Below, one piece after another: positions 1 through 7,691 of a stretch of 38,146 bases of DNA. The notes below the pieces were generated by a model. The model did no database searches and was not told the origin of the DNA. It saw nothing but the letters and a program-made list of their open reading frames with translations. Source of the DNA: Candidatus Hydrogenedentota bacterium (GTDB lineage Bacteria; UBA8481; J006); NCBI GenBank assembly GCA_003697085.1, contig RFFU01000013.1, positions 1 through 38,146 on the forward strand, given 5' to 3'. The stretch's first letter is position 1, and the number at the start of each line of letters is the position of its first letter. The position numbers and the translations under genes are program-made.

Positions 1-60
1 AAGGGCAAGCACAACGGCAAAAAGGAGAAGGATCAAGCACGGGGGCGAAGGCAGGAGTAG
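1..60 (+). CDS. Possible 3' end of an upstream gene (partial)
   Basis: The first frame is open from the window edge to a TAG at 58-60 and would encode about 19 residues rich in Lys, Arg, Gly and Gln, as in the basic tail of a longer protein. Another frame on the same strand is also open here, and the piece is too short for codon bias to decide. I recognise no family. The following 240 bases are repeat-like, which fits a gene ending near here. Confidence 0.2.
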   Translation, partial: KGKHNGKKEKDQARGRRQE

Positions 61-302
61 GGGCGGAAAAAGACGCTACCGCGCTTGTTCTCGTCCGTGT
101 TCGTCCCGTCGAGGACGCCGGGGCCTCCATCGGTGGACCAGCAATGGAGGGGCGGATGCCCTCGTCCGCCCTACCCCGCCGAGGCAACGCCTAAACGTCC
201 ATCCCTGGACGTCTCCAACGGCCCGCGAAGCCTTTCCAAGGCGATTGCGCCTGTCCAGCCCTACCTACAAAACAAATCCTCATCCGCCGCCTTTTTTCAA
301 AT
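61..302. repeat. Intergenic stretch with four or five short hairpins
   Basis: No convincing gene is seen between 61 and 496. Perfect or nearly perfect inverted repeats follow one another: 124-150 (CCTCCAT / ATGGAGG, 13-nt loop), 151-170 (GGCGGATG / CGTCCGCC, loop CCCT, one G-T pair), 182-192 (AGGC / GCCT), 195-212 (ACGTCCA / TGGACGT, loop TCCC) and 239-252 (AGGCG / CGCCT, loop ATTG). None has a T-run, so they are not obvious intrinsic terminators. The 7-8 bp stem with a 4-nt C-rich loop recurs 34 kb away at 34462-34515, suggesting a dispersed palindromic element. Confidence 0.55.
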
Positions 303-331
303 TTGACCCCGAGAGAGGGGCTCGTTATAAT
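303..331 (+). promoter_or_regulatory. Near-consensus sigma-70 promoter
   Basis: TTGACC (303-308) and TATAAT (326-331) are separated by exactly 17 bp, one mismatch from the textbook housekeeping consensus. Transcription would start near 338 and give an untranslated leader of about 160 nt before the aminotransferase start at 497. The spacer contains an inverted repeat, CCCC (307-310) and GGGG (317-320), whose left arm overlaps the -35 box; a repressor could bind there. With operon-style spacing downstream, this is the best candidate promoter for the aminotransferase and complex I genes. Confidence 0.7.
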
Positions 332-426
332 GACGGCTCATTTTGTGCGTCGTTTCACAAATTGGAGATGTTTGAATTTTGAAGTCTTGGACGCGTTCCG
401 GAATCTGGCTTTCCGGTTCCCGGCGG

Positions 427-455
427 CTTCTCCGGTGATCGGCGAAACGGAGAAG
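427..455 (+). other. Leader hairpin before the aminotransferase gene
   Basis: CTTCTCCG (427-434) and CGGAGAAG (448-455) form a perfect 8-bp stem with a 13-nt loop inside the predicted leader. It lies about 40 nt upstream of the start codon and 20 nt upstream of the purine-rich ribosome-binding region (about 471-486). It lacks a T-run, so it is more likely an mRNA-stability or translation element than a terminator, if it is functional at all. Confidence 0.4.
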
Positions 456-496
456 GGTGAAATCGGAAAAAGGAAGAGGAGGAGGGTGCGAGAAGG

Positions 497-1684
497 ATGG
501 CGTTACGGATAGCGAAACGAGTGGGTGCGGTCGGAGCCTCGCCGACCCTGGCCATTACGGCGAAGGCGAAGGCTCTGAAGGCCGCGGGGAAGGATGTGAT
601 CGGTTTCGGGGCGGGGGAGCCGGATTTCGACACGCCGGAGCCGGTCAAGGAAGCGGCGATCGAGGCTCTGAGGGCAGGGTTTACGAAATACACGCCGGCG
701 GGCGGCATTCCGGAACTGAAGGAAGAGATCGTCAAGAAACTTTCTCGAGAGAACGATTTAGAGTATTCCGCCGACGAGGTGGTCGTGACGACGGGAGCCA
801 AACATGCTCTCTACGTCGCCACGATGGCGCTGGTGGATGACGGCGACGAGGTGATCATTCCGGCTCCGTATTGGGTCACGTATCCGGAGCAGGCGCGGCT
901 GGCGGGTGGAGTTCCCGTGATCGTTCGGACGCGCGAAGAGGACGGGTTTCGGCTTCGCGTGGAGGATGTCGAGGCGGTTTTGACGGAGCGGTCTCGGATG
1001 TTGGTGTTGAATTCGCCGGCGAATCCTACCGGTGCCGTACTCGAGCGCGGCGATCTGGAGGCATTGGCGGAGTTGGCGTGTCGGAAAGACTTGATCGTGC
1101 TTTCGGACGAGATCTACGAACCGATGATCTACGATGGCCGGAAACATATTTCGATTGCGACCTTTCCCGGGATGCGCGAGCGGACGATCGTGGTCAACGG
1201 AGCCTCGAAGGGATTTTCGATGACGGGATGGCGGATCGGATGGGCGGCGGGACCGAAGGAAGTAATCAAGGCGATGAGTGCGCAATTGAGTCATTCGACA
1301 TCGAACGCGACCTCGTTTTCGCAGAAAGGAGCGGTGGCGGCGTATCGCTTACCGAAGGACGTTGTGGCGGGAATGGTGGCGGAGTTCGAGAAGCGGCGGC
1401 GGGAGATCGTGCGCCTCCTGAATGAGATTCCCGGCGTTTCGTGTCTGATGCCCGGAGGAGCGTTTTACGTCTTTCCGAATGTGGCCGGGACTTATGGTGA
1501 GCACCGCGGGCGGAGGATCGATTCCTCGCTGGCCCTGACCGAATATCTTTTGGAAGAGGTCAATGTTGCTGTTGTTCACGGTGAGGCCTTCGGGACGCCG
1601 GGCTACGTTCGCCTCTCTTACGCGACCTCGATGGAGAAGATCCAGGAGGGGGTGAAGCGGATCAGCGAGGCGTTGGCGGGCTAG
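497..1684 (+). CDS. aspC: Class I/II PLP aminotransferase (aspartate aminotransferase type)
   Basis: The 395-residue product fits the usual length of subgroup I-gamma aspartate aminotransferases, which move the amino group of aspartate to 2-oxoglutarate; some members also accept prephenate. Visible active-site residues are Trp126, Asn176 in NPTG, Asp204 and Tyr207 in DEIYEP, the PLP lysine Lys238 in GASKGFSMTGWRIGW, and a C-terminal Arg in GYVRLSY that would bind the substrate carboxylate. The ATG at 497 follows a GAGGAGG-rich stretch. It ends 6 nt before nuoA and is probably the first gene of that operon. Family assignment is firm; exact substrate is inferred, since this subgroup is promiscuous. 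Confidence 0.93.
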   Translation: MALRIAKRVGAVGASPTLAITAKAKALKAAGKDVIGFGAGEPDFDTPEPVKEAAIEALRAGFTKYTPAGGIPELKEEIVKKLSRENDLEYSADEVVVTTGAKHALYVATMALVDDGDEVIIPAPYWVTYPEQARLAGGVPVIVRTREEDGFRLRVEDVEAVLTERSRMLVLNSPANPTGAVLERGDLEALAELACRKDLIVLSDEIYEPMIYDGRKHISIATFPGMRERTIVVNGASKGFSMTGWRIGWAAGPKEVIKAMSAQLSHSTSNATSFSQKGAVAAYRLPKDVVAGMVAEFEKRRREIVRLLNEIPGVSCLMPGGAFYVFPNVAGTYGEHRGRRIDSSLALTEYLLEEVNVAVVHGEAFGTPGYVRLSYATSMEKIQEGVKRISEALAG

Positions 1685-1690
1685 TTTATC

Positions 1691-2068
1691 GTGAGCCGCC
1701 TTCTTCTCTCGAACGTTTCTCCCTACTGGGGCCCCTTGTTGATGCTTCTGGGCGCCGTTTGTGTGGGTCTGGGCGCGGTGGTCATCGGGCGGTTTTTTCG
1801 GTCGAGCCGGCCGACCCGCGAAAAACTCGAGCCGTACGAATGCGGCAATCCCGCCATCGGAGACACCCGGGGTCGCTTCTCGGTGAAGTTTTATTCCGTC
1901 GCGATGCTTTTTCTTCTTTTCGACGCGGAGGCGTTGTTCCTCTGGCCCTGGGCGGCGCAATATCACGCCGAGGGGCTTTTCTTTCTCTTCGAAGCCTTGC
2001 TCTTCATCGTCATCGTGGGTATCGGCTATCTCTATGCGTGGCGCAAAGGAGCCTTCGAGTGGCGGTGA
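1691..2068 (+). CDS. nuoA: NADH-quinone oxidoreductase subunit A
   Basis: NuoA is a small membrane subunit of complex I that packs near the quinone channel. The 125-residue protein shows three hydrophobic segments (about 13-35, 68-90 and 95-115) and family hallmarks: YECGNP after the first helix, then RGRFSVKFYSVAMLFLLFD with the conserved Asp/Glu pair (FDAEALF). Translation starts at GTG 1691, just after aspC. The TGA stop overlaps the GTG start of nuoC by two bases. In most genomes nuoB would follow here; instead nuoC begins at once. Confidence 0.96.
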   Translation: MSRLLLSNVSPYWGPLLMLLGAVCVGLGAVVIGRFFRSSRPTREKLEPYECGNPAIGDTRGRFSVKFYSVAMLFLLFDAEALFLWPWAAQYHAEGLFFLFEALLFIVIVGIGYLYAWRKGAFEWR

Positions 2069-2601
2069 GAAGATGGCCTGTTCCGAATTGGGAGGAAGCC
2101 GTACCGCCGAAGATCGTCGTTCCGAGGGGCTTGACGATCGACGAAGCGGTCGCTTCGGCACTTGCGGAGGCCTTTTCGGGGAGGATCTACGAGCGTGGAG
2201 TCGTTGTACCGCCGGCGAAATGGAGCGATGCGGCCGCCGCACTCCGCGATGATTACGGGTACCGTTTCTTGAGGGACCTGACGGCGACGGACTGGTTGGA
2301 ACGGCCCCACAGGGGCGAATGGCGTTTCGAACTGATCGGACAATTCGCCGCTGTTCCCGGCAAGACGACGATTTCGCTCAAGACGCATCTCGAGGAGGAG
2401 GAAGCCGCGCCGAGCCTCGTGTCGCTCTTTCCCGCGGCGGAGTTTCTCGAACGCGAAGTTTTCGATTTAATGGGGATCCGGTTCTCGGGCCATCCCAGTC
2501 TCGAACGGATTCTTCTTTCGGAGGACTGGGAGGGACACCCACTGCGGAAGGACTATCCCGTCACGGGGTATGAGAACTGGAATTGGGAAGGGCATCGATG
2601 A
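2065..2601 (+). CDS. nuoC: NADH-quinone oxidoreductase subunit C (30 kDa)
   Basis: NuoC is a peripheral-arm subunit that forms a scaffold with NuoD. The 178-residue product carries the family signature EREVFDLMGIRFSGHP followed by LERILLSEDWEGHPLRKDYP near the C terminus. The frame is open well upstream in an overlap with nuoA, but homology begins at about the GTG at 2065, which overlaps the nuoA stop (GTGA). It is not fused to NuoD: nuoD starts at an ATGA overlap. There is no cysteine pair or other trace of NuoB at its N terminus. Confidence 0.95.
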   Translation: MRRWPVPNWEEAVPPKIVVPRGLTIDEAVASALAEAFSGRIYERGVVVPPAKWSDAAAALRDDYGYRFLRDLTATDWLERPHRGEWRFELIGQFAAVPGKTTISLKTHLEEEEAAPSLVSLFPAAEFLEREVFDLMGIRFSGHPSLERILLSEDWEGHPLRKDYPVTGYENWNWEGHR

Positions 2602-3896
2602 ACCAAGCCGCGGTGGAAAAGAACACGGTGCGCCGGCATTCGGGAGAGCCTTCGGAGGGCCGTTCGGGAGGAGCGTTTCCCGCGGAGCGTATCGAGATCG
2701 TATCGGAGGAAGGGGCGGGGGGACGAAAGACGATGTATCTCCAGATGGGGCCCCAACATCCTTCGACGCACGGTGTGCTCAAACTGGAACTGGAATTGGA
2801 CGGCGAGACGATCGAGCGGGTGGTTCCCCGTGTCGGGTATCTGCATCGTTGCGCGGAGAAATTAGGGGAACGGGATCGATACGTCCAGGCGATTCCCCAC
2901 ACGGATCGGATGGATTATGTCGCTTCGATGACGCAGAACCTGGCGTTGTGTGAGGCTGTCGAGGCGTTGTTGGGCTTGGAGATTCCGCTTCGCGCGCGCC
3001 TTCTGCGCGTTCTCTTGTGTGAGTTACAGCGGATCGCTTCGCATATGGTTTGGCTGGGCACGCACGCCCTCGATCTCGGAGCGATGTCACCGATCCTCTA
3101 TTGTTTTCGGGATCGCGAGGAGATACAGGATCTTTTCGAGGAGGCCTGCGGTGCGAGGTTGACCTACTCCTACATCCGTATCGGCGGCTTTTACACTCCG
3201 CCTTCCCCGCGGTTCTTCTCGTGGTGCCGGGAGGTGTTGAACCGGTTACCGGAGAAGATCGATTCCTACGAAGCGCTCCTGACGGAGAATCCGATCTTCA
3301 TCCGGCGATTGAAGGGGGTGGGATACATTTCGGCGGAGGATGCGATCGCGTACGGTCTTTCGGGGCCGGTCTTGCGGGGGTCGGGAGTGGCGCGGGACAT
3401 TCGTGTGGACGAGCCGTACGCCGCCTACGATCAGATTCGACCGCGGGTGATTACACGGGACGAGGGAGACTGTTACGCGCGGTTCCTCGTTCGGATGGAG
3501 GAGATGCGGGAGTCCGTGCGCCTCTGCCGAGAGGCCTTGGAGGCATTGGAAGCGGCGGAGCCGGGACCGTACCTGGCTGAGAACGATCTTGTCGTTCCTC
3601 CCCCGAAGGAAGACATCTATCAAGATATGGCGGCGATGATCCGCCACTGGATTATTGCGATTCATGGATTCAAGGTCCCAGAGGGCGAAGTTTACCGGGC
3701 GGTGGAGACCCCGCGGGGAGAATTGGGGGTCTTCGTCTCTTCCGACGGCAGCGGAAGACCGTTTCGGCTCCATTATCGCAGTCCCTGTTTCGTGAGTCTG
3801 GGGGCGTTGGAGAGGATGGCGAAAGGCGGAATGTTGTCGGACCTGGTTGCGATCATCGGTTCGATCGACGTGGTATTGGGCGAGGTGGATCGATGA
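2598..3896 (+). CDS. nuoD: NADH-quinone oxidoreductase subunit D (49 kDa)
   Basis: NuoD forms the quinone-binding pocket of complex I together with NuoB. The 432-residue protein has the pocket motif MGPQHPSTHG with the conserved histidines at about residues 53-62, then RVGYLHRCAEK, and ends with the typical GSIDVVLGEVDR. These match the family throughout, including the region that derives from a [NiFe]-hydrogenase large subunit but without metal-ligand cysteine pairs. A TTG 15 nt upstream is in frame, but ATG 2598 overlaps the nuoC stop and is preferred. The first roughly 45 residues are a poorly conserved leader. Confidence 0.96.
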   Translation: MNQAAVEKNTVRRHSGEPSEGRSGGAFPAERIEIVSEEGAGGRKTMYLQMGPQHPSTHGVLKLELELDGETIERVVPRVGYLHRCAEKLGERDRYVQAIPHTDRMDYVASMTQNLALCEAVEALLGLEIPLRARLLRVLLCELQRIASHMVWLGTHALDLGAMSPILYCFRDREEIQDLFEEACGARLTYSYIRIGGFYTPPSPRFFSWCREVLNRLPEKIDSYEALLTENPIFIRRLKGVGYISAEDAIAYGLSGPVLRGSGVARDIRVDEPYAAYDQIRPRVITRDEGDCYARFLVRMEEMRESVRLCREALEALEAAEPGPYLAENDLVVPPPKEDIYQDMAAMIRHWIIAIHGFKVPEGEVYRAVETPRGELGVFVSSDGSGRPFRLHYRSPCFVSLGALERMAKGGMLSDLVAIIGSIDVVLGEVDR

Positions 3897-4444
3897 GCGC
3901 GGGGGAGAGAATGTCGCGGGAAGGGAAGGGAATGAGGACACCGGCGCGGGAGGAGGTTCGAGAGTTTCTTCGGGAAATACGGCCGGAGATAGAGGAACTG
4001 TGTTCGCGTTACGAGACGCGGCGCGCGGCGCTGATCCCTTTGCTTCACCGGTTGCGCCGGCGTTTCGGCTTTCTTCCCCCGGTCGTTCAGCGCGAGGCGG
4101 CGTTCGTTCTGGGGATCGCCCCCGGGGACGTCTCCCGCGTCGTGGGGTTTTACAGCCTCTTTCGCGAGAAGCCTTGCGGCCGCCAGGTGATTATGGTCTG
4201 CGGTACGTTGTCGTGTGCGTTGCGAGGCGCGAACAAAGTGATCGAAACCTTCAAGGAGGTTCTCGGTGTCGATCTGAGAGAACCGACTCCGGACGGAGAG
4301 TTTTCCATCGAGCGCGTGGAGTGTTTGGGGTGGTGCGACAAGGCCCCCGTCGTGCAGGTTAACGATTCGGATTACTACGACAACGTGAAACCCGAGGATG
4401 TCGCCGGTTTGGTGGAGCGTTGGAGGAAGGAGCCGCACGAATGA
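3893..4444 (+). CDS. nuoE: NADH-quinone oxidoreductase subunit E (24 kDa, 2Fe-2S)
   Basis: NuoE belongs to the NADH-dehydrogenase module and carries the off-path N1a [2Fe-2S] cluster. Its 183 residues contain the four thioredoxin-like-ferredoxin ligands Cys103 and Cys108 (CGTLSC) and Cys144 and Cys148 (CLGWC). It starts at ATG 3893, overlapping the nuoD stop. ATGs at codons 7 and 14 are alternatives, and the first 20 residues look non-conserved, so the true start could be slightly later. It overlaps nuoF by ATGA. Confidence 0.95.
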   Translation: MSAGERMSREGKGMRTPAREEVREFLREIRPEIEELCSRYETRRAALIPLLHRLRRRFGFLPPVVQREAAFVLGIAPGDVSRVVGFYSLFREKPCGRQVIMVCGTLSCALRGANKVIETFKEVLGVDLREPTPDGEFSIERVECLGWCDKAPVVQVNDSDYYDNVKPEDVAGLVERWRKEPHE

Positions 4445-5670
4445 AGACGACGGTGTACCTTTCAGAACGCTTCGAATTGGGCCGAACGGCGAGACTGGCG
4501 GATTACGGGGAATACAGAGGTTTGAAGCGAGCGCGGGAGATGGCGCCGGCCGAAGTTGTTGCGTTGGTGAAGACGGCGGTGGTGGAGGGGCGCGGCGGAG
4601 CGGGCTTTCCGGCGGGAATGAAATGGGAGTTTGCGACGAAGGCGCCGCGGCCGCGGTATCTGGTCTGCAACGCGGACGAGTCGGAGCCGGGGACCTTCAA
4701 GGACGTGCAGATTATGGAGCGGGATCCGCACCGATTGATCGAGGGAATGGCGATCGCCGCGCACGCGCTCGAAGCGGAACGTGCATACATTTACATCCGC
4801 GGCGAGTTCGTGAGGGCGTGGAGGATTCTGGAAGAGGCCATTGCGGAGGCGAAGGAACTCATCGCTCCGCTGGAGATCTTCGTTCATCCGGGGGCGGGGG
4901 CCTACATCTGCGGCGAGGAGACGGCCTTGCTGGAATCGCTCGAGGGCAAGATCGGCCAACCGCGGTTGAAGCCTCCCTTCCCCGTTACGCACGGCGTCTT
5001 CGGTCGGCCGACCGTGGTGAACAATGTCGAGACACTCTCTTGTATTTCATTGATTTTGGAGCGCGGTGTGGAATGGTGGCATTCCCTGGGGACGGAGAAC
5101 GCCCACGGAACGAAACTCTTCTGTGTTTCGGGGGATGTCGTGAACCCGGGCGTCGTCGAAGCGCCGATGGGAGTCACCTTGCGTGAGATCATCGAGGAGT
5201 TCGCCGGAGGATGCCGGCCGGGACGTTCTCTCCAAGCCGTCTTTCCCGGGGGGTCCTCGGCTCCGCCGCTTGCTCCGGACGAGATCGATGTTCCGATGGA
5301 TTTCAAGTCGGTCGCGAAGCTCGACAGTATGTTCGGGTCCGCCGGGATCATCGTGGTTGACGATTCCCGGTGTATGGTGGACGTGGCCGAGAACGTCATC
5401 CATTTTTACGCGCACGAATCCTGCGGGAAGTGCACGCCGTGCCGAGACGGTACGACCACGGTTGAGGAGGCACTGAAGGCGATTCTCGACGGGAGAGGGT
5501 CGGAGGAAGACTTGAGATATTTCGAGGAAATGCCGAAGCGGATCTTCGCGGATTGTTTCTGTCCCTTGGCGAAGGGGTCTATGTGGTCCTTCGGCGCGAT
5601 CTTCCGGAAATGGCGCGATGATTTCGAGGCGCACGTGCGGGGGGGCGGCTGCGGACGGGAGCGGATGTGA
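4441..5670 (+). CDS. nuoF: NADH-quinone oxidoreductase subunit F (51 kDa, FMN/NADH site)
   Basis: NuoF oxidises NADH at FMN and passes electrons to cluster N3. The 409-residue protein shows the glycine-rich nucleotide/FMN motifs GRGGAGFPAGMKW (about 50-62) and GAGAYICGEETALLESLEGK (about 151-170), and the 4Fe-4S ligands ESCGKCTPCRDGT (about 325-337) with the fourth Cys in DCFCPLAKGS (about 370-379). ATG 4441 overlaps the nuoE stop; an in-frame upstream start would intrude into nuoE. It is slightly shorter than the common 420-440 residues but has all key parts. Confidence 0.97.
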   Translation: MKTTVYLSERFELGRTARLADYGEYRGLKRAREMAPAEVVALVKTAVVEGRGGAGFPAGMKWEFATKAPRPRYLVCNADESEPGTFKDVQIMERDPHRLIEGMAIAAHALEAERAYIYIRGEFVRAWRILEEAIAEAKELIAPLEIFVHPGAGAYICGEETALLESLEGKIGQPRLKPPFPVTHGVFGRPTVVNNVETLSCISLILERGVEWWHSLGTENAHGTKLFCVSGDVVNPGVVEAPMGVTLREIIEEFAGGCRPGRSLQAVFPGGSSAPPLAPDEIDVPMDFKSVAKLDSMFGSAGIIVVDDSRCMVDVAENVIHFYAHESCGKCTPCRDGTTTVEEALKAILDGRGSEEDLRYFEEMPKRIFADCFCPLAKGSMWSFGAIFRKWRDDFEAHVRGGGCGRERM

Positions 5671-7691
5671 TGGGGGAATCAGAGAAGGTGTCCGCCCCGG
5701 AGACGGTGAAACTCAGGATCGATGACCGCTTCGTCGCGGTTCCGGCCGGGACGGTCGTTCTGGAGGCGGCGCGGGCGGCGGGGATTACGATTCCGCGTTT
5801 CTGTTACCATCCCCGTTTGAAACCGGTCGCCGCTTGCCGATTGTGTCTTGTTGAGATCGAGGGGATGCGGGGACTTCAGCCGTCTTGCGCGACTCCGGTG
5901 AAGGAAGGGATGATCGTGCGGACGCAAGGAGACGCGGCGCTCGAGTCACATAAAGAGGTTCTCGACCACGTTTTGCGCTTCCATCCTCTGGATTGTCCGA
6001 AGTGCGAGGCGACGGGTCATTGCGAATTGGAGGATTTTACGTACGAGTTCGGGCCGCACCGAGTCTCCTATTACGAGCCCCCCGGTCTTTCCGGTGTCGA
6101 CTACAACGAGAAACCGTGGAGTCCGTTAATTCGTTTCGACCGGTACAAGTGCGTGCAGTGCACGCGTTGTGTGCGGGTCTGCGCCGAGATTCACGACTGC
6201 TACGCATTGACGACGGATTATCGCGGTCACGAAACGGTCATCTCCACGTTCGCCGACGGGCCGTTGCATTGCGACCACTGTGGCTCCTGCGTCGATCTCT
6301 GTCCCACCGGGGCCATCACGCAGGAGCCGTCCCGATATTGGAAGAAGGATTGGGAATATGAGCACCGGGCGACGATTTGTGCTCATTGCGGCCATGGGTG
6401 CACGATCGTGGCGAGGACGTCCCGGAACCGGATCGCAAAGATCGAATCGGATCACGAGATCGGGAACAACGGAGGTCGGCTCTGTTCCCTCGGCCGTTTT
6501 GGTTTCGATATTCATGTCGGCGAAGAAAGAATCGAGAAACCGCGGGTGCGCCGGGAAGGAAGATTGGTCGAAGTTCCGTGGCGGGAGGCGTTGGAGGAAG
6601 CGGAAACGATGCTTCGCGGGGCAAAGAACTCGAAGATGGTCGCGCTCGCCTCCGGATTCCTTTCGGTCCAAGATCTCTTTGCTTTCGAACGGCTTGCGAA
6701 GCGGATCGGTGCGGCGAAGGCGGCGGAGAGCCGCGAGGGCGACGTCTTGGAGAGATTATCCCGAGAATGCGGGATTTCGGGGAGTACGGTCGAGTTTGAC
6801 GAGGTCACACGCGCTTCGGGCGTGGCGCTCATCGGAGCGGGAGCGTGGGAGCGCGATTATGTCCTCACGATTCTTCTGGCGGAGGCCCGAAAGGAACGGG
6901 GGCTTGCTCTGCGCGCCTTCGGCCGCCCGCCGTATCGCATCGCGCGGCACTGTGTCGAGGTTCGGGAATTGGAACCGGACGCGATCCGCGCGCTTCCCGT
7001 GGGCACCGTCTTGATTCCGGATGTCGAGGCGTTGTCGGAGGAAACGCTGAGTGCGGTGATGGAGATGGTTCGCGGGGGTGATTACCCGCTTCTTTTGCCC
7101 TCGGCTCAGGCGAACTCCCGGGGGTTGGGGCTTTTTGGATTCCGGAGGAGTGTATTGGATGAAAAATTATCGGAGGCGGAGATACTCTTGGCCGCCGGGC
7201 CGCTTCATTTGAACGCACGCCCCGGCGGATGCCAAGCGTTGATTGTCTCGAGTGCGCATCGAACGGCGCTTTCGGAAGAGGCGGAGATCGTGTTTCCGGC
7301 GGCGCTGCCTTACGAGAAGCCCGGCGCCTATCTCAACGCCGCACACCAGCTTCAGGAAGCCGAAGCGGTTTCACGCGTCGTGGGAGAGAATTGGCCGGAT
7401 GCAGCGATCTGGGGAACGCTTGCGAATCTGCTCGGCGATTCGCTTCCGCTTACTCCGGAAGCGCTTCTCGAAGCTGCGCGGGAGGACTTTCCCGCGCTGA
7501 GTGATCCTCGTGTCAGAGTCGGAGGAGGGGGAGAGGAAGGCGGCCGGTTGCCGGGGGCCGGATTGCCCGGCTCCCGCGAGCACGAAGGATTATTGGCATC
7601 CCGCTCGGATTATCTGCGTCAACTGCGCGAACATCTCGAGCGGTCCCGTGACTTCTCGCCCTTTCCTCCGGAGGAGGCCTTCTCATGTTGA
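5670..7691 (+). CDS. nuoG: NADH-quinone oxidoreductase subunit G (75 kDa)
   Basis: NuoG carries the iron-sulfur chain between NuoF and NuoI. In order: a [2Fe-2S] ferredoxin domain (Cys45, Cys56, Cys59, Cys73), a His-Cys3 site (FHPLDCPKCEATGHCELED, about 104-122), two further cysteine groups (CVQCTRCVRVC and CDHCGSCVDLC, about 160-215), and a 4Fe-4S oxidoreductase motif (CAHCGHGC, about 237) that in many complexes I is retained as N7. The rest is a molybdopterin-oxidoreductase-like domain that is short and divergent: 673 residues in all, against roughly 780-900 in Thermus and E. coli. ATG 5670 shares its A with the nuoF stop; GTG 5667 is an alternative. Its end overlaps nuoH by 7 bp. Confidence 0.95.
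   Translation: MGESEKVSAPETVKLRIDDRFVAVPAGTVVLEAARAAGITIPRFCYHPRLKPVAACRLCLVEIEGMRGLQPSCATPVKEGMIVRTQGDAALESHKEVLDHVLRFHPLDCPKCEATGHCELEDFTYEFGPHRVSYYEPPGLSGVDYNEKPWSPLIRFDRYKCVQCTRCVRVCAEIHDCYALTTDYRGHETVISTFADGPLHCDHCGSCVDLCPTGAITQEPSRYWKKDWEYEHRATICAHCGHGCTIVARTSRNRIAKIESDHEIGNNGGRLCSLGRFGFDIHVGEERIEKPRVRREGRLVEVPWREALEEAETMLRGAKNSKMVALASGFLSVQDLFAFERLAKRIGAAKAAESREGDVLERLSRECGISGSTVEFDEVTRASGVALIGAGAWERDYVLTILLAEARKERGLALRAFGRPPYRIARHCVEVRELEPDAIRALPVGTVLIPDVEALSEETLSAVMEMVRGGDYPLLLPSAQANSRGLGLFGFRRSVLDEKLSEAEILLAAGPLHLNARPGGCQALIVSSAHRTALSEEAEIVFPAALPYEKPGAYLNAAHQLQEAEAVSRVVGENWPDAAIWGTLANLLGDSLPLTPEALLEAAREDFPALSDPRVRVGGGGEEGGRLPGAGLPGSREHEGLLASRSDYLRQLREHLERSRDFSPFPPEEAFSC

Noticed and set aside
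124-252. CRISPR array
   Set aside because: The repeats are short individual palindromes of different sequence, without constant repeats or regular spacers.
1759-2064. Open frame upstream of and continuous with nuoC, considered as a remnant of nuoB
   Set aside because: It overlaps nuoA in another frame and contains no NuoB cysteine motif.
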